This document shows positions 25,835 through 33,859 of a stretch of 52,531 bases of DNA, one piece after another. Position 1 is the stretch's first letter, and every line of letters starts with the position of its first letter. Under the pieces are notes generated by a model that worked only from the letters and a program-made list of their open reading frames with translations, ran no database searches and was not told the origin of the DNA. Source of the stretch: Pelosinus sp. (GTDB lineage Bacteria; Bacillota; Negativicutes; DSM-13327); assembly GCA_029239675.1 (NCBI GenBank), contig JARBUM010000027.1:1-52531 (forward strand), given 5' to 3'. Made by a program: the position numbers and the translations under genes.

Positions 25835-26509
25835 ATGAAACTGTTACTGATTGAAGATGAGCACCGTCTTATTGAAGCCCTTTCTTATTTATTAAAAAAA
25901 AATGGCTATGCAACAGACACAGCTATGGATGGAGAAACTGGTGCTGAGATGGCACTAACTGGTATTTATGACGTCATTATTTTGGATCGGATGCTACCTA
26001 AATTAGATGGTATTTCCATTTTACAAGAAATTCGCCACCGGGGTTTTGATACTCCCGTCTTATTCTTGACTGCAAAAGATGGCCTGAAAGATCGGGTAGA
26101 AGGATTAGATGCCGGTGCCGATGATTATCTGGTTAAACCCTTCTCGTCCGAAGAATTATTAGCAAGACTACGAGCCTTAGGCAGAAGAAAAAATAAGGAG
26201 TTAATTAATCGAACCATTACTGTATCAGGAATGACCTTTGACCCCCTGCGTGGTGAAGTAAGTAAAGAAAATCAGATTGTACAATTAAGTGTTAAGGAGT
26301 CACTACTATTGGAGCTGCTCATGTATAATCAAGGGCAAGTTATCACGAAAGAACGAATTTTTGAAAAGGTTTGGGGCTATTATTCAGGCACTGACATTGC
26401 CAATGTAGACCTTTATATTCACTATTTACGAAAGAAGCTGAATACAACCGCCATTAAAACAGTACGCGGTGTTGGATATTTCTTCGAGGAGAGCCAACAT
26501 GTTTCATAA
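25835..26509 (+). CDS. OmpR-family response regulator
   Basis: A 224-residue regulator: receiver domain with the acidic pair EDE near residue 7, phospho-acceptor Asp in IILDRMLPKLDG (about residue 51), Thr in LFLTAKD and Lys in LVKPFSSEE, then an OmpR/PhoB winged helix ending in AIKTVRGVGYFFEE. AAGGAG precedes the ATG. It overlaps the kinase gene by 11 nt and is surely its partner. Target genes are unknown; the glycosylation genes downstream are candidates because they follow on the same strand. Confidence 0.94.
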   Translation: MKLLLIEDEHRLIEALSYLLKKNGYATDTAMDGETGAEMALTGIYDVIILDRMLPKLDGISILQEIRHRGFDTPVLFLTAKDGLKDRVEGLDAGADDYLVKPFSSEELLARLRALGRRKNKELINRTITVSGMTFDPLRGEVSKENQIVQLSVKESLLLELLMYNQGQVITKERIFEKVWGYYSGTDIANVDLYIHYLRKKLNTTAIKTVRGVGYFFEESQHVS

Positions 26510-27767
26510 ACTGCGCCTCAAGCTTACTATTATAAACCTAGTTATCATAGCTGCACTTTTTCTAATTTTGACAATAGGAACTTATTTCTTTGCAGAAAAG
26601 CAAATGCAACATCGATCAGAGAATATGGGGAAAAACATAATCGATGATATACAGGCTGGAAGCATTGAAAACATGCCTCCTCATGGTCCTTGGAACCGGG
26701 AAGGGCCTCCCCCTAGGGGTGAACATCAGCCTCCAGATCATCCTCTTATTTTTTATGTGAAAACTGACGCAAGTAATCAGATCTTTTTTGCATCCTCTAG
26801 CCAACCCCTTGAACCCACTCCTTTATCCGCCCTTGTGCAAGAGACTCTATACAAAACAGAAGAAGTAGGAACAATTTTCTCTCAAGAAAGTTTCTACTTT
26901 TATTTAAAGGTTCCACTTCAAGACCGCCCTGGAATGATTATTCTGTTTCAAAATTTTGATCGCGAAAAGAGCTTGCTCCGCAGTCTCATAACAGCTTTAA
27001 TCATTATTGGCCTCCTATGCTTACTGTTGTCTTTAGTCGGAAGCCTTTATATGGCAAATCGTGCTATGATTCCCATTGTCACTGCCTGGGAGCAGCAGAA
27101 AGACTTTCTAGCGGATGTCTCTCATGAATTACGTACCCCCTTAACTGTCATGCAGACTAACTTAGAAATTGTCTTCGACAATCCAACGGATACAATCGCA
27201 AGTCAAAGTAAGTGGCTACATAATATTAAAGAGGAATCAGATGCTATGGCTAAATTGGTAAACTCCCTGTTATTCTTAGCACGTGCTGATTCCCAGCAAC
27301 CATTACTAGAGAAAAAAACTTTTTCCCTAAGCCAGGCTATTATTCGATCAACAGAATCATTCACGCCTTTAGCTACTGCTAAAGGTATTACACTTCATCT
27401 CTCAATCAGCCCCAACATCTATCTACAAGGTGATGAAGGAGCTATAAAACAACTTGTAGGTATTTTATTTGATAATTCCATTCGCCATACCCCTTCTGGT
27501 GGGAAAATCTCTTTATCTCTATCTCAATCTAAGAAAGAAATCATCTTTATTTTTAAAGATACAGGGGAAGGAATGGAGATAAATCATTTAGAAAAAATAT
27601 TTGACCGTTTTTATCAAATAGACAAGTCTCGCTTCAAAGGCGGTACAGGACTCGGACTTGCCATCGCCAAATTAATTGTCGAAACTCAGGGAGGCTCTAT
27701 CAAGGTGAATAGCCAGCCCGCTTTAGGAACAGAATTTATCGTAACCATGCCCATACTCCATATCTAG
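26499..27767 (+). CDS. sensor histidine kinase partner of the OmpR-type regulator
   Basis: A 422-residue kinase: TM1 (about 8-30), a short extracytoplasmic part with a Pro/His-rich segment (HGPWNREGPPPRG, HQPPDHP), TM2 (about 166-188), HisKA with SHELRTPLTVMQ, and HATPase motifs FDNSIRHTPSGG, DTGEGM and GGTGLGLAIAKL. The start at 26499 follows GAGGAGAG and lies inside the end of the regulator gene. The His/Pro-rich sensor stretch could bind a metal, but that is only a guess. A weak hairpin overlaps its stop codon. Confidence 0.93.
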   Translation: MFHKLRLKLTIINLVIIAALFLILTIGTYFFAEKQMQHRSENMGKNIIDDIQAGSIENMPPHGPWNREGPPPRGEHQPPDHPLIFYVKTDASNQIFFASSSQPLEPTPLSALVQETLYKTEEVGTIFSQESFYFYLKVPLQDRPGMIILFQNFDREKSLLRSLITALIIIGLLCLLLSLVGSLYMANRAMIPIVTAWEQQKDFLADVSHELRTPLTVMQTNLEIVFDNPTDTIASQSKWLHNIKEESDAMAKLVNSLLFLARADSQQPLLEKKTFSLSQAIIRSTESFTPLATAKGITLHLSISPNIYLQGDEGAIKQLVGILFDNSIRHTPSGGKISLSLSQSKKEIIFIFKDTGEGMEINHLEKIFDRFYQIDKSRFKGGTGLGLAIAKLIVETQGGSIKVNSQPALGTEFIVTMPILHI

Positions 27768-27776
27768 GATTATGGG
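27750..27776 (+). terminator. weak terminator overlapping the kinase stop codon
   Basis: CCCATA (27750-27755) can pair with TATGGG (27771-27776), with an inner TCC/GGA pair, followed by TATTTTTTC. The stem is short and mismatched. Confidence 0.4.
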
Positions 27777-27872
27777 TATTTTTTCTACTCATTCAAGACC
27801 ATTTTTTACCTAGAATAACAAAATCCATATGACAAAAACTAGAAAGGAAGGAATAGGTAGCGATATGGGAGG

Positions 27873-29036
27873 ATGACAATAGTTCCTATGGATCTTAGTA
27901 TCATAATTCCTACTTTTAATGAAAGAAATAATGTTAGGATTCTAACTAGAAAAATTACCAGTCTATTTCAAAAGAGAGCTTTTTCCTATGAATTGATTTT
28001 CGTCGACGATAGCCTGGATGACACCCCTACCATCTTAGAAGAACTCTGCCAACAATATAAAACCGTCAAATATATTCACCGCAGCAATGAGAGAGGTTTG
28101 GCATCTGCTGTTGTTAATGGTTTTTTGCACTCACGAGGTACTCATATCATTGTTATGGATGCAGACCTGCAACATCCTCCTGAATTACTTCCTTTAATGG
28201 TGAAAAGACTTGAAACATGTGATCTTGTCATTCCTAGTCGCTTCATCTCTGGTGGCTCTGATGGCGGTTTAAATATATTACGAAAATTAGTGTCAGGAGT
28301 TGCCAGAGGAATTGGATATCTCTTTATTAAAAAACTGCGCTGCATTTCCGACTCAACTAGTGGATACTTTGGCTTTAAGCGAGACGTTATAGCGCAAGCT
28401 GATTTAAATCCTATAGGTTGGAAAATTCTCATTGAAATTCTGGTAAAAGGTAATTACCAAACAGTACACGAAATACCTTATTCCTTTGTGGCACGAGAAG
28501 CAGGACAGTCCAAAATGAATTTCATTGAACAATGGAATTACCTGAAGCATATCGGAAAACTCATGATGTATTACCCTGAGCATCGTAGATTTTATCTCTT
28601 TTGTATGATTGGTACATTAGGAGTTTTCGTTAATTTAGTATGTTTGTACATCTTCCTAAATTTTCTATCCATGGACGAATTAGCATCCTCTGTCAACTCT
28701 TCCTGTATTGCCATGATTCACAATTTTTTATGGAATCATAAGGTGACATGGAAAGAGTGTAGGCAACAAGTTCTATGGAAACGTATGATGCAATTTCCAC
28801 AATTTGTTTTAATATGCAGCCTTGGCGTTGCCATTATAACCTTATTTACCCAAATATTCTTTTCCCTTGGATGGAATATCTATGTGGGCCAACTAACAGG
28901 TATTGCCGTTTCAACTTTGTGGAATTTTTCCGCCAACAGCAGATGGACATGGTCTACTGATCCAGAAACGATTCATGGCAAAGAAAAATTAATCGTAACT
29001 CAAGAATTAGCTACTAAAAAAGGATTTACTACATGA
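27873..29036 (+). CDS. GT2 polyprenyl-phosphate sugar transferase fused to a GtrA domain
   Basis: The first 225 residues are a family 2 glycosyltransferase of the dolichol-phosphate-mannose-synthase type (SIIIPTFNERNN, FVDDSLDDT, MDADLQHPPELLP). The last 120 or so hold four hydrophobic helices of the GtrA family, thought to flip polyprenyl-phosphate sugars. It would load a sugar on a lipid carrier for the membrane glycosyltransferase encoded next, which it overlaps by 4 nt. The start is ambiguous: GGGAGG ends directly at the ATG 27873, while ATG 27888 (MDLSIIIPT, the family-like N-terminus) is 15 nt away. Confidence 0.88.
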   Translation: MTIVPMDLSIIIPTFNERNNVRILTRKITSLFQKRAFSYELIFVDDSLDDTPTILEELCQQYKTVKYIHRSNERGLASAVVNGFLHSRGTHIIVMDADLQHPPELLPLMVKRLETCDLVIPSRFISGGSDGGLNILRKLVSGVARGIGYLFIKKLRCISDSTSGYFGFKRDVIAQADLNPIGWKILIEILVKGNYQTVHEIPYSFVAREAGQSKMNFIEQWNYLKHIGKLMMYYPEHRRFYLFCMIGTLGVFVNLVCLYIFLNFLSMDELASSVNSSCIAMIHNFLWNHKVTWKECRQQVLWKRMMQFPQFVLICSLGVAIITLFTQIFFSLGWNIYVGQLTGIAVSTLWNFSANSRWTWSTDPETIHGKEKLIVTQELATKKGFTT

Positions 29037-30148
29037 AGCTTCCTTCAAAAACCGTTTGGCTTGTTTTTTTTATCCATACACTTATCATATTTACTTCTTA
29101 TCTTTTAGCTGATAAATTACCATCCCATCCTCCAACAGGCTTTTTGGATGAGTCCCTCTATCCTATGCCCCCTACTATGGAAAAGCTTGTGAAATGGGAT
29201 GCACATTGGTATACCCATGTAGCTGGACATGGATATGATGCAAAATCCATTGTCTTTTTTCCATTTCTTATTATGATATTAAAATTCTTATCCATCTTAG
29301 GTCTACACATAGCCTTTGCTGGCTTATTAGTTTGTAATGCATTTGCTTTTCTAAGCTTTTGGATCATGGATTTAACTCTTCGCTTAGATTTTTCTGAAGA
29401 ACAAGTTCGTAATTCCCTCTTATCCTATGCCTTACTGCCAACTTCTCTTTTTTTGAATAGTATTTATACCGAATCTATTTTCATAACATTTTCTCTCTTA
29501 TGCATCTATTTTACTCGAAAGGGCCAATGGTGGTATGGAGGAGTAGCAGGTGCATTTGCCACGTTAACTAGAAATTTAGGAATCTTTCTGGTTATTTTTT
29601 TACTCTACGAATTCTTCAAAAAAACTCCTCAATACGCTAAGCCGTCCTTTACTCTTATTGCTCTTCTCTTGCCACCCATTGCTTTATCATGTTTTATGTT
29701 GTACAACCTCTACCTATTAGGAGACCCTATTGCTTTTGTAAATTCGCAACAAGGTTGGGGTAGATATTTCGAACTACCATGGCACAATATATGGGCTAAT
29801 ATTCCCTTAACTGCTTCTAATAATCCTTATAGCCAACCTGGAATTGCCCTAGATACCTTCCTCGTCATCAGCAGTATCATTGCATTATTTTCTCTTACTT
29901 TCTTGCCAAGCTTTAAAAGCCCTACCTCTTATCTGTTAATTGGCTGGCTATGGCTTCTCATCCCTCTATGTTCTACAGCTTCTGGCCTACCTCTATATAG
30001 TATGTCTCGCTTCATCTTACCTATATTTCCTCTCTATCTCTTCTTTGGCCAGCTTCCCTCTAGAATCATTTATTGCTGGCTATTCTTAAGTGGTTCTACT
30101 TTATTATTATGTAGTGCCCTATTTATGAATTGGTATTGGATTGGTTGA
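29033..30148 (+). CDS. PIG-V/GT-C-like membrane mannosyltransferase
   Basis: A 371-residue protein with about nine to ten membrane helices. Motifs KWDAHWYTHVA (first loop), FFPFLIMIL, SIYTESIF and LTRNLGIFL match the PIG-V-type GT-C family, which uses polyprenyl-phosphate mannose as donor. The ATGA overlap with the GT2-GtrA gene shows translational coupling, so the two probably work as a donor-maker and transferase that glycosylate a cell-surface lipid or protein. The acceptor is unknown. The stop is followed by a short gap and the SASP-like gene. Confidence 0.85.
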   Translation: MKLPSKTVWLVFFIHTLIIFTSYLLADKLPSHPPTGFLDESLYPMPPTMEKLVKWDAHWYTHVAGHGYDAKSIVFFPFLIMILKFLSILGLHIAFAGLLVCNAFAFLSFWIMDLTLRLDFSEEQVRNSLLSYALLPTSLFLNSIYTESIFITFSLLCIYFTRKGQWWYGGVAGAFATLTRNLGIFLVIFLLYEFFKKTPQYAKPSFTLIALLLPPIALSCFMLYNLYLLGDPIAFVNSQQGWGRYFELPWHNIWANIPLTASNNPYSQPGIALDTFLVISSIIALFSLTFLPSFKSPTSYLLIGWLWLLIPLCSTASGLPLYSMSRFILPIFPLYLFFGQLPSRIIYCWLFLSGSTLLLCSALFMNWYWIG

Positions 30149-30262
30149 TTTTTTACTTATAATTGCCAATTTAGGCTGATTTTCGATCACATAATCATGA
30201 TAAAAGTGGGGGAAAATAAACTTGCATCCAAATTTATTAAAAAAATAAAAGGGGGCTACAAC

Positions 30263-30673
30263 ATGGCTACAAACAATAAAAATAACAATCAATCTGCTAA
30301 TTCTATGCAAAATCAAAGTACTTCTCAAAAACTGGCTGCAAGTAAAAATCAATTTGGTACACTAACTGCTACTGCTGATGCAAATAATGAGTATTCAAGC
30401 GCTAACCAAAACCAAGCAGCTAACCAAAATCAACAAAACCAGAGTGCTACTTCTTCAGCTACTAATAACTTTTCAAATGCAACAACTCAAAATCAAGGAA
30501 CAAGTAAAACACAACAAAGCAAAAATAAATTTGGGACTCTCACTGCTTCAGCAGATGAGAATAAGATCTTACCTAAAATATGGCGGGTTACCGCCATATT
30601 TTTTTACATTTTTTGTGTTTCCTTTGTATGCTGCAGCAGCGGCATTGTGCCTTGCTGGTTCGTAAAAGGATAG
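30263..30673 (+). CDS. gamma-type small acid-soluble spore protein-like, with run-on C-terminus
   Basis: An Asn/Gln-rich protein with two repeats each ending in a Phe-Gly-Thr motif (KNQFGTLTATAD near residue 30 and KNKFGTLTASAD near 85), the layout of SspE-type gamma SASPs, which store amino acids in spores and are cut by the Gpr protease near this motif. GGGGG lies 7 nt before the ATG. After TASADENK the frame has no stop and runs through the transcription terminator for about 35 hydrophobic, Cys-rich residues unlike the rest. A lost stop codon or a one-base error is likely; the natural protein probably ends near residue 101. Confidence 0.7.
   Translation: MATNNKNNNQSANSMQNQSTSQKLAASKNQFGTLTATADANNEYSSANQNQAANQNQQNQSATSSATNNFSNATTQNQGTSKTQQSKNKFGTLTASADENKILPKIWRVTAIFFYIFCVSFVCCSSGIVPCWFVKG
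30575..30602 (+). terminator. terminator inside the 3' end of the SASP-like frame
   Basis: AAAATATGGCGG pairs with CCGCCATATTTT around the loop GTTA, followed by more T residues. Placed inside the open frame, it argues that the real stop should come before 30575. Confidence 0.88.
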
Positions 30674-30680
30674 AGAAGAA

Positions 30681-30753
30681 CATTTTGAAACGCTAAGATA
30701 CAAAGAATTAGATATAAATATATCGAACCACAAAGGCACAAAGGACACAAAGG
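30681..30753. repeat. intergenic repeat, TTTTGAAACGCTAAGATACAAAG type (copy D)
   Basis: The left end matches copy C (GAAACGC-AAGATA-AAAG) and the right half, GAACCACAAAGGCACAAAGG followed by ACACAAAGG, resembles copy A in direct rather than inverted sense. Confidence 0.6.
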
Positions 30754-30820
30754 GGCTATAAAAAAAATAGGAAAAGGCTAATCCGCCCTTCCCTAGTACT
30801 TAGGATTCATATATTGCTAT

Positions 30821-31315
30821 TTAGTGACCGCCGCAGCAGCCACCGCCATGTTGATGATCATGACCATGCCCATGACCGCCACCACAGGCATGCCGAGTAC
30901 CGTCTTCTGCTAATTTTATTTTTTTCATACTTCCGCATTTAGGGCAAGGAATTTCATATCCATGTTTCCCACCTTCTGTACAAGGCTCTACCTCCCAGAT
31001 ATCTCCACAATCACTGCACTCAAATTTTCTATTCTTTACCATATAACTTCCCCCTTCTATTATGATAATGTGCCCATACACTAGAGAGGCAGCTATTTTC
31101 TTTCTAGCTGATTGTAATATTCGCTGAAAGGTGGCCCGTGAAACGCCCATCTCTATAGCACCAGTTACCTGATCCATGCCATCAAGGTCTTTCAGTCGTA
31201 AGGCTTCCAATTCTTCAACCAATAATATGGTTTTTGTGTTAGTTTGACCATCAGGTATGAATCTTCGGTAGCTTGGTTCTTGATCTACCAAACCACAACA
31301 ACGTCTTCTTGCCAA
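30821..31315 (-). CDS. DUF134 (UPF0251) DNA-binding protein with Zn-ribbon and His-rich tail
   Basis: The N-terminus ARRRCCGLV and a helix-turn-helix of the sigma-70-region-4 type (MDQVTGAIEMGVSRATFQRI) are typical of DUF134. Then come two Cys pairs (ECSDCG and PCPKCG), a rubredoxin/zinc-ribbon-like fold, and a tail rich in His, Gly and Cys (GGGHGHGHDHQHGGGCCGGH). It is probably a metal- or redox-responsive regulator. The start is TTG 31315, 6 nt after GGAGAG; the upstream TTG at 31330 overlaps that site. The gene stands alone. Confidence 0.85.
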   Translation of the reverse strand: MARRRCCGLVDQEPSYRRFIPDGQTNTKTILLVEELEALRLKDLDGMDQVTGAIEMGVSRATFQRILQSARKKIAASLVYGHIIIIEGGSYMVKNRKFECSDCGDIWEVEPCTEGGKHGYEIPCPKCGSMKKIKLAEDGTRHACGGGHGHGHDHQHGGGCCGGH

Positions 31316-31414
31316 AATATCACTCTCCAATTGGGCATATGCTCATTTATATTATATACTCGAAGACAGAATAAATGCAATATATCTGAAACTAAAACTC
31401 CTAGCATAACAAAT

Positions 31415-31444
31415 AAAGGCACTCTGATTTAATAGAGTGCCTTT
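31415..31444 (-). terminator. terminator of the EamA transporter gene
   Basis: AAAGGCACTCT pairs with AGAGTGCCTTT, with T-rich sequence on the minus strand, 11 nt after the stop. Confidence 0.85.
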
Positions 31445-31454
31445 TACCTAAAGA

Positions 31455-32333
31455 CTAAGATGGTTCTTTAACCACTAATAAAACTCCGCCAATGATCAAT
31501 AATGTCCCTATCCAGAAACCAATTGCCACTTGTTCACCAAGAAAAAAATAACCGAGAAGTGTTCCAACTAAAGGCTGAAAAAAGAAATAAATCCCTGCAC
31601 GTGTGGCATCAACCATTTGTAAACCTTTGTTCCAGAAAAAGAATGCACCTGCCGTTGACACTACACCTAAATATAAAATGCCGCCCCATACCAAAGGTTC
31701 TAGCATTACATGCTGAATTTGTACCAGATTTATGTTTGTAATCACAAGAGGTGTCATCGCTACCGTTGCTGCTAATATTGCATAGGTTGTTATTACAAGC
31801 TGGGAATAGCCGCTAGGCACCTTTTTTACCAAAACAGACATATAGGCCCATGTTAAAGCTGCTATAACTAGAATTATGCCGCCAAATTTTGAGGAATTGC
31901 CAACATCACTAATTCCAATGATACACAATACACCAACCGTTGCTAAACAAACAGATAGTCCTTTTCTCAAGGTAATCTTTTCTTTTAACAGCATCTTTGC
32001 AAATATAACCATGAAAGCTGGGGTTGCTGAAGTAATAATTGCCCCCATTTGAGCAGAAGATAGCTGCGTGCCAGCAAATTGAGCCCAAATAGAAATAAAG
32101 TAGCCAATTAATCCAATCGAAAATACAAGCGGTATATCTTTTCTTCGAATGCTCCATGATTGCCGAGTCATTAGACCAACAACAGCCAGAGTAAGTAAAG
32201 CCACTATATAGCGAAACCATACTAATTCTAAAGGAGAAATAATAGTAAGTACCATTTTACTTACTACATACATACCACCCCAAATACTTGCAGCCAATAT
32301 CAAGTATATCGGACCAAGATAATGATTTATCAT
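31455..32333 (-). CDS. EamA/DMT-family transporter
   Basis: A 292-residue protein with ten hydrophobic helices arranged as two EamA repeats (first repeat ending around GTQLSSAQMGAII, second around FFFQPLVGTLLGYFFLGEQV). DMT-family members export amino acids or other metabolites; the substrate is unknown. GGAGGG lies 7 nt before the ATG. A separate short open frame with a strong ribosome site (32407-32460) sits 74 nt upstream on the same strand and may be a regulatory leader. Confidence 0.9.
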   Translation of the reverse strand: MINHYLGPIYLILAASIWGGMYVVSKMVLTIISPLELVWFRYIVALLTLAVVGLMTRQSWSIRRKDIPLVFSIGLIGYFISIWAQFAGTQLSSAQMGAIITSATPAFMVIFAKMLLKEKITLRKGLSVCLATVGVLCIIGISDVGNSSKFGGIILVIAALTWAYMSVLVKKVPSGYSQLVITTYAILAATVAMTPLVITNINLVQIQHVMLEPLVWGGILYLGVVSTAGAFFFWNKGLQMVDATRAGIYFFFQPLVGTLLGYFFLGEQVAIGFWIGTLLIIGGVLLVVKEPS

Positions 32334-32406
32334 TTATATACCCTCCGTTCTCTACTATTAAAAAGTTACGCCAAACGGAAGGAGTGCTGGTACGCAATCC
32401 ATCCAT

Positions 32407-32460
32407 TTAGGAAGGAAATGCGCTAGGAACATCATTTTCAAATAAAGGCTTACAATACAT
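32407..32460 (-). CDS. possible 17-residue leader peptide upstream of the EamA transporter
   Basis: ATAGGAGGT sits 7 nt before an ATG at 32460 that opens MYCKPLFENDVPSAFPS and then a stop. Skipping four bases (the CCTT of a CCTTCCT run) would let the frame continue as KWMDCVPALLPFGVTF to a stop at about 32357, so it could also be a frameshifted 32-residue protein. Support is the ribosome site only; no known peptide is matched. Confidence 0.35.
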   Translation of the reverse strand: MYCKPLFENDVPSAFPS

Positions 32461-32584
32461 TGCTAATACCTCCTATCCAATTTTTATAATTATATCATTA
32501 CGCTTTAAATTTTTGTACTACAATAATACTTTCATTCTATTCTTTATTACCGAATTAGTAAATTTGAAAATGTTAAAAAATCAA

Positions 32585-32614
32585 GCGACTCTTTCGCATA
32601 TTTGAAAGAGCCGC
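32585..32614 (-). terminator. terminator of the GtrB-like gene
   Basis: CTCTTTC pairs with GAAAGAG, extended by GCG/CGC, and TTGATTTTTTAAC follows on the minus strand. Confidence 0.75.
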
Positions 32615-32630
32615 CTAAATCCATATTTGT

Positions 32631-33596
32631 TTATGCAATAGCATCTTTTTTCTTAGCTTTCATTTCCCCATTGCTTTTTAGTTCTTTACTTACCCAATAC
32701 ATTGGACGCTGCTTTACTTCTTCAAATATCCTACCAATGTATTCACCGATGATGCCTAGTCCCATGAGTTGAAGACCTCCAAGGAACAGAACACTGGCTG
32801 CTATCGTCGCCCAGCCTGGAACGGCTTCAGTGGTAAACAATTTAATATATACTACATTTACAGTTACGAAAAGACTTAAAAGACCAGTCAATAGTCCTAA
32901 ATAAAATGCCAGTCGTAAGGGAACCTTTGAATAGGCTGTGATACCATCTAGAGCAAAGTTTGCCATTTTCTTAATAGAAAACTTTGATTTACCAGCAAAA
33001 CGCTCAGGCGCTATAAACTCAATATATGTTTGCCGATACCCAATATCACTGATAATACCACGAATAAACCTTGCCTTTTCCTTAAAGTTTTTTAGCGTTT
33101 CTACTGCGGCTCTATCAAGTAACCTAAAATCTGAACCGCCTTCCGTTATATGAATATTTGACATTTCATTAATAATTCGGTAAAACATCCCTGAGGTAGC
33201 CTTTTTAAACCAAGATGCTCCTTCTGTATTTATGCGAATGGTTTGTACCACTTCAAAGCCGTCTTCCCACTTACTGATTAACAGCGGCAGCATCTCTGGC
33301 GGGTGTTGCATATCTCCATCCATGGTGATAACTGCATCTCCCTTAGCATAGTCTAGGCCACAGGTTAGTGCTATCTGATGCCCAAAATTACGGGCTAAAA
33401 GAAGTGCCCTAACCCTGGTGTCCTGCTGAGCCAACTTGTCCAATATAATAGCAGTTTCATCTGTAGAACCATCATCCACAAAGATGAGTTCAAAGGAATA
33501 TTCAACAGACTCCACATATTTGCAAACAGCTTGATAAAACACTTTCACATTTTCTTGTTCATTAAAAACAGGTACAACAATTGAAATCAATTTCAT
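32631..33596 (-). CDS. GT2 polyprenyl-phosphate glycosyltransferase (GtrB/ArnC-like)
   Basis: A 321-residue enzyme: a family 2 catalytic domain with SIVVPVFNEQENV, FVDDGSTDET and MDGDMQHPPEMLP, then two C-terminal membrane helices (about 232-255 and 262-290) and the conserved GEYIGRIFEEVKQRP. This is the GtrB/ArnC/YfdH pattern: it transfers a sugar from a nucleotide donor to undecaprenyl phosphate for surface glycan decoration. AGGAGG precedes the ATG. The gene is alone and has no GtrA or specific transferase next to it. Confidence 0.9.
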   Translation of the reverse strand: MKLISIVVPVFNEQENVKVFYQAVCKYVESVEYSFELIFVDDGSTDETAIILDKLAQQDTRVRALLLARNFGHQIALTCGLDYAKGDAVITMDGDMQHPPEMLPLLISKWEDGFEVVQTIRINTEGASWFKKATSGMFYRIINEMSNIHITEGGSDFRLLDRAAVETLKNFKEKARFIRGIISDIGYRQTYIEFIAPERFAGKSKFSIKKMANFALDGITAYSKVPLRLAFYLGLLTGLLSLFVTVNVVYIKLFTTEAVPGWATIAASVLFLGGLQLMGLGIIGEYIGRIFEEVKQRPMYWVSKELKSNGEMKAKKKDAIA

Positions 33597-33772
33597 CTTT
33601 TTCCCCTCCTTGGCATCAGTATCAATATTCCTTATTTTAGTAATTCATGCAAAGCCAAAGTTATCGGCATGAATACTTAGTTGCTTCATAAAAGCCACCA
33701 TTTTGATCTGGAATACCTATTATTTATCTCTACTAATTATATTCACTGATTCTGAAAAAAAAATGAAAAGTC

Positions 33773-33800
33773 TTGAAAGCAATAAAATGTATGCTATAAT
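33773..33800 (+). promoter_or_regulatory. strong sigma-A-type promoter pointing at the 3' end of mtlD
   Basis: TTGAAA (33773-33778), a 16-nt spacer ending in TGC, and TATAAT (33795-33800) form a near-consensus promoter on the plus strand, with an extended -10. No plus-strand gene follows; the start point would fall at the mtlD terminator hairpin (33808). Confidence 0.5.
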
Positions 33801-33807
33801 TTCGTAA

Positions 33808-33851
33808 AAAATAGCCTGAAAGTCTTATTGTAAGATCTTCCAAGCTATTTT
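33808..33851. terminator. terminator of mtlD
   Basis: AAAATAGC pairs with GCTATTTT and an inner GAAAGTCTTA/TAAGATCTTC stem forms around TTG. It lies 9 nt after the mtlD stop on the minus strand. Confidence 0.75.
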
Positions 33852-33859
33852 AAATGCAT

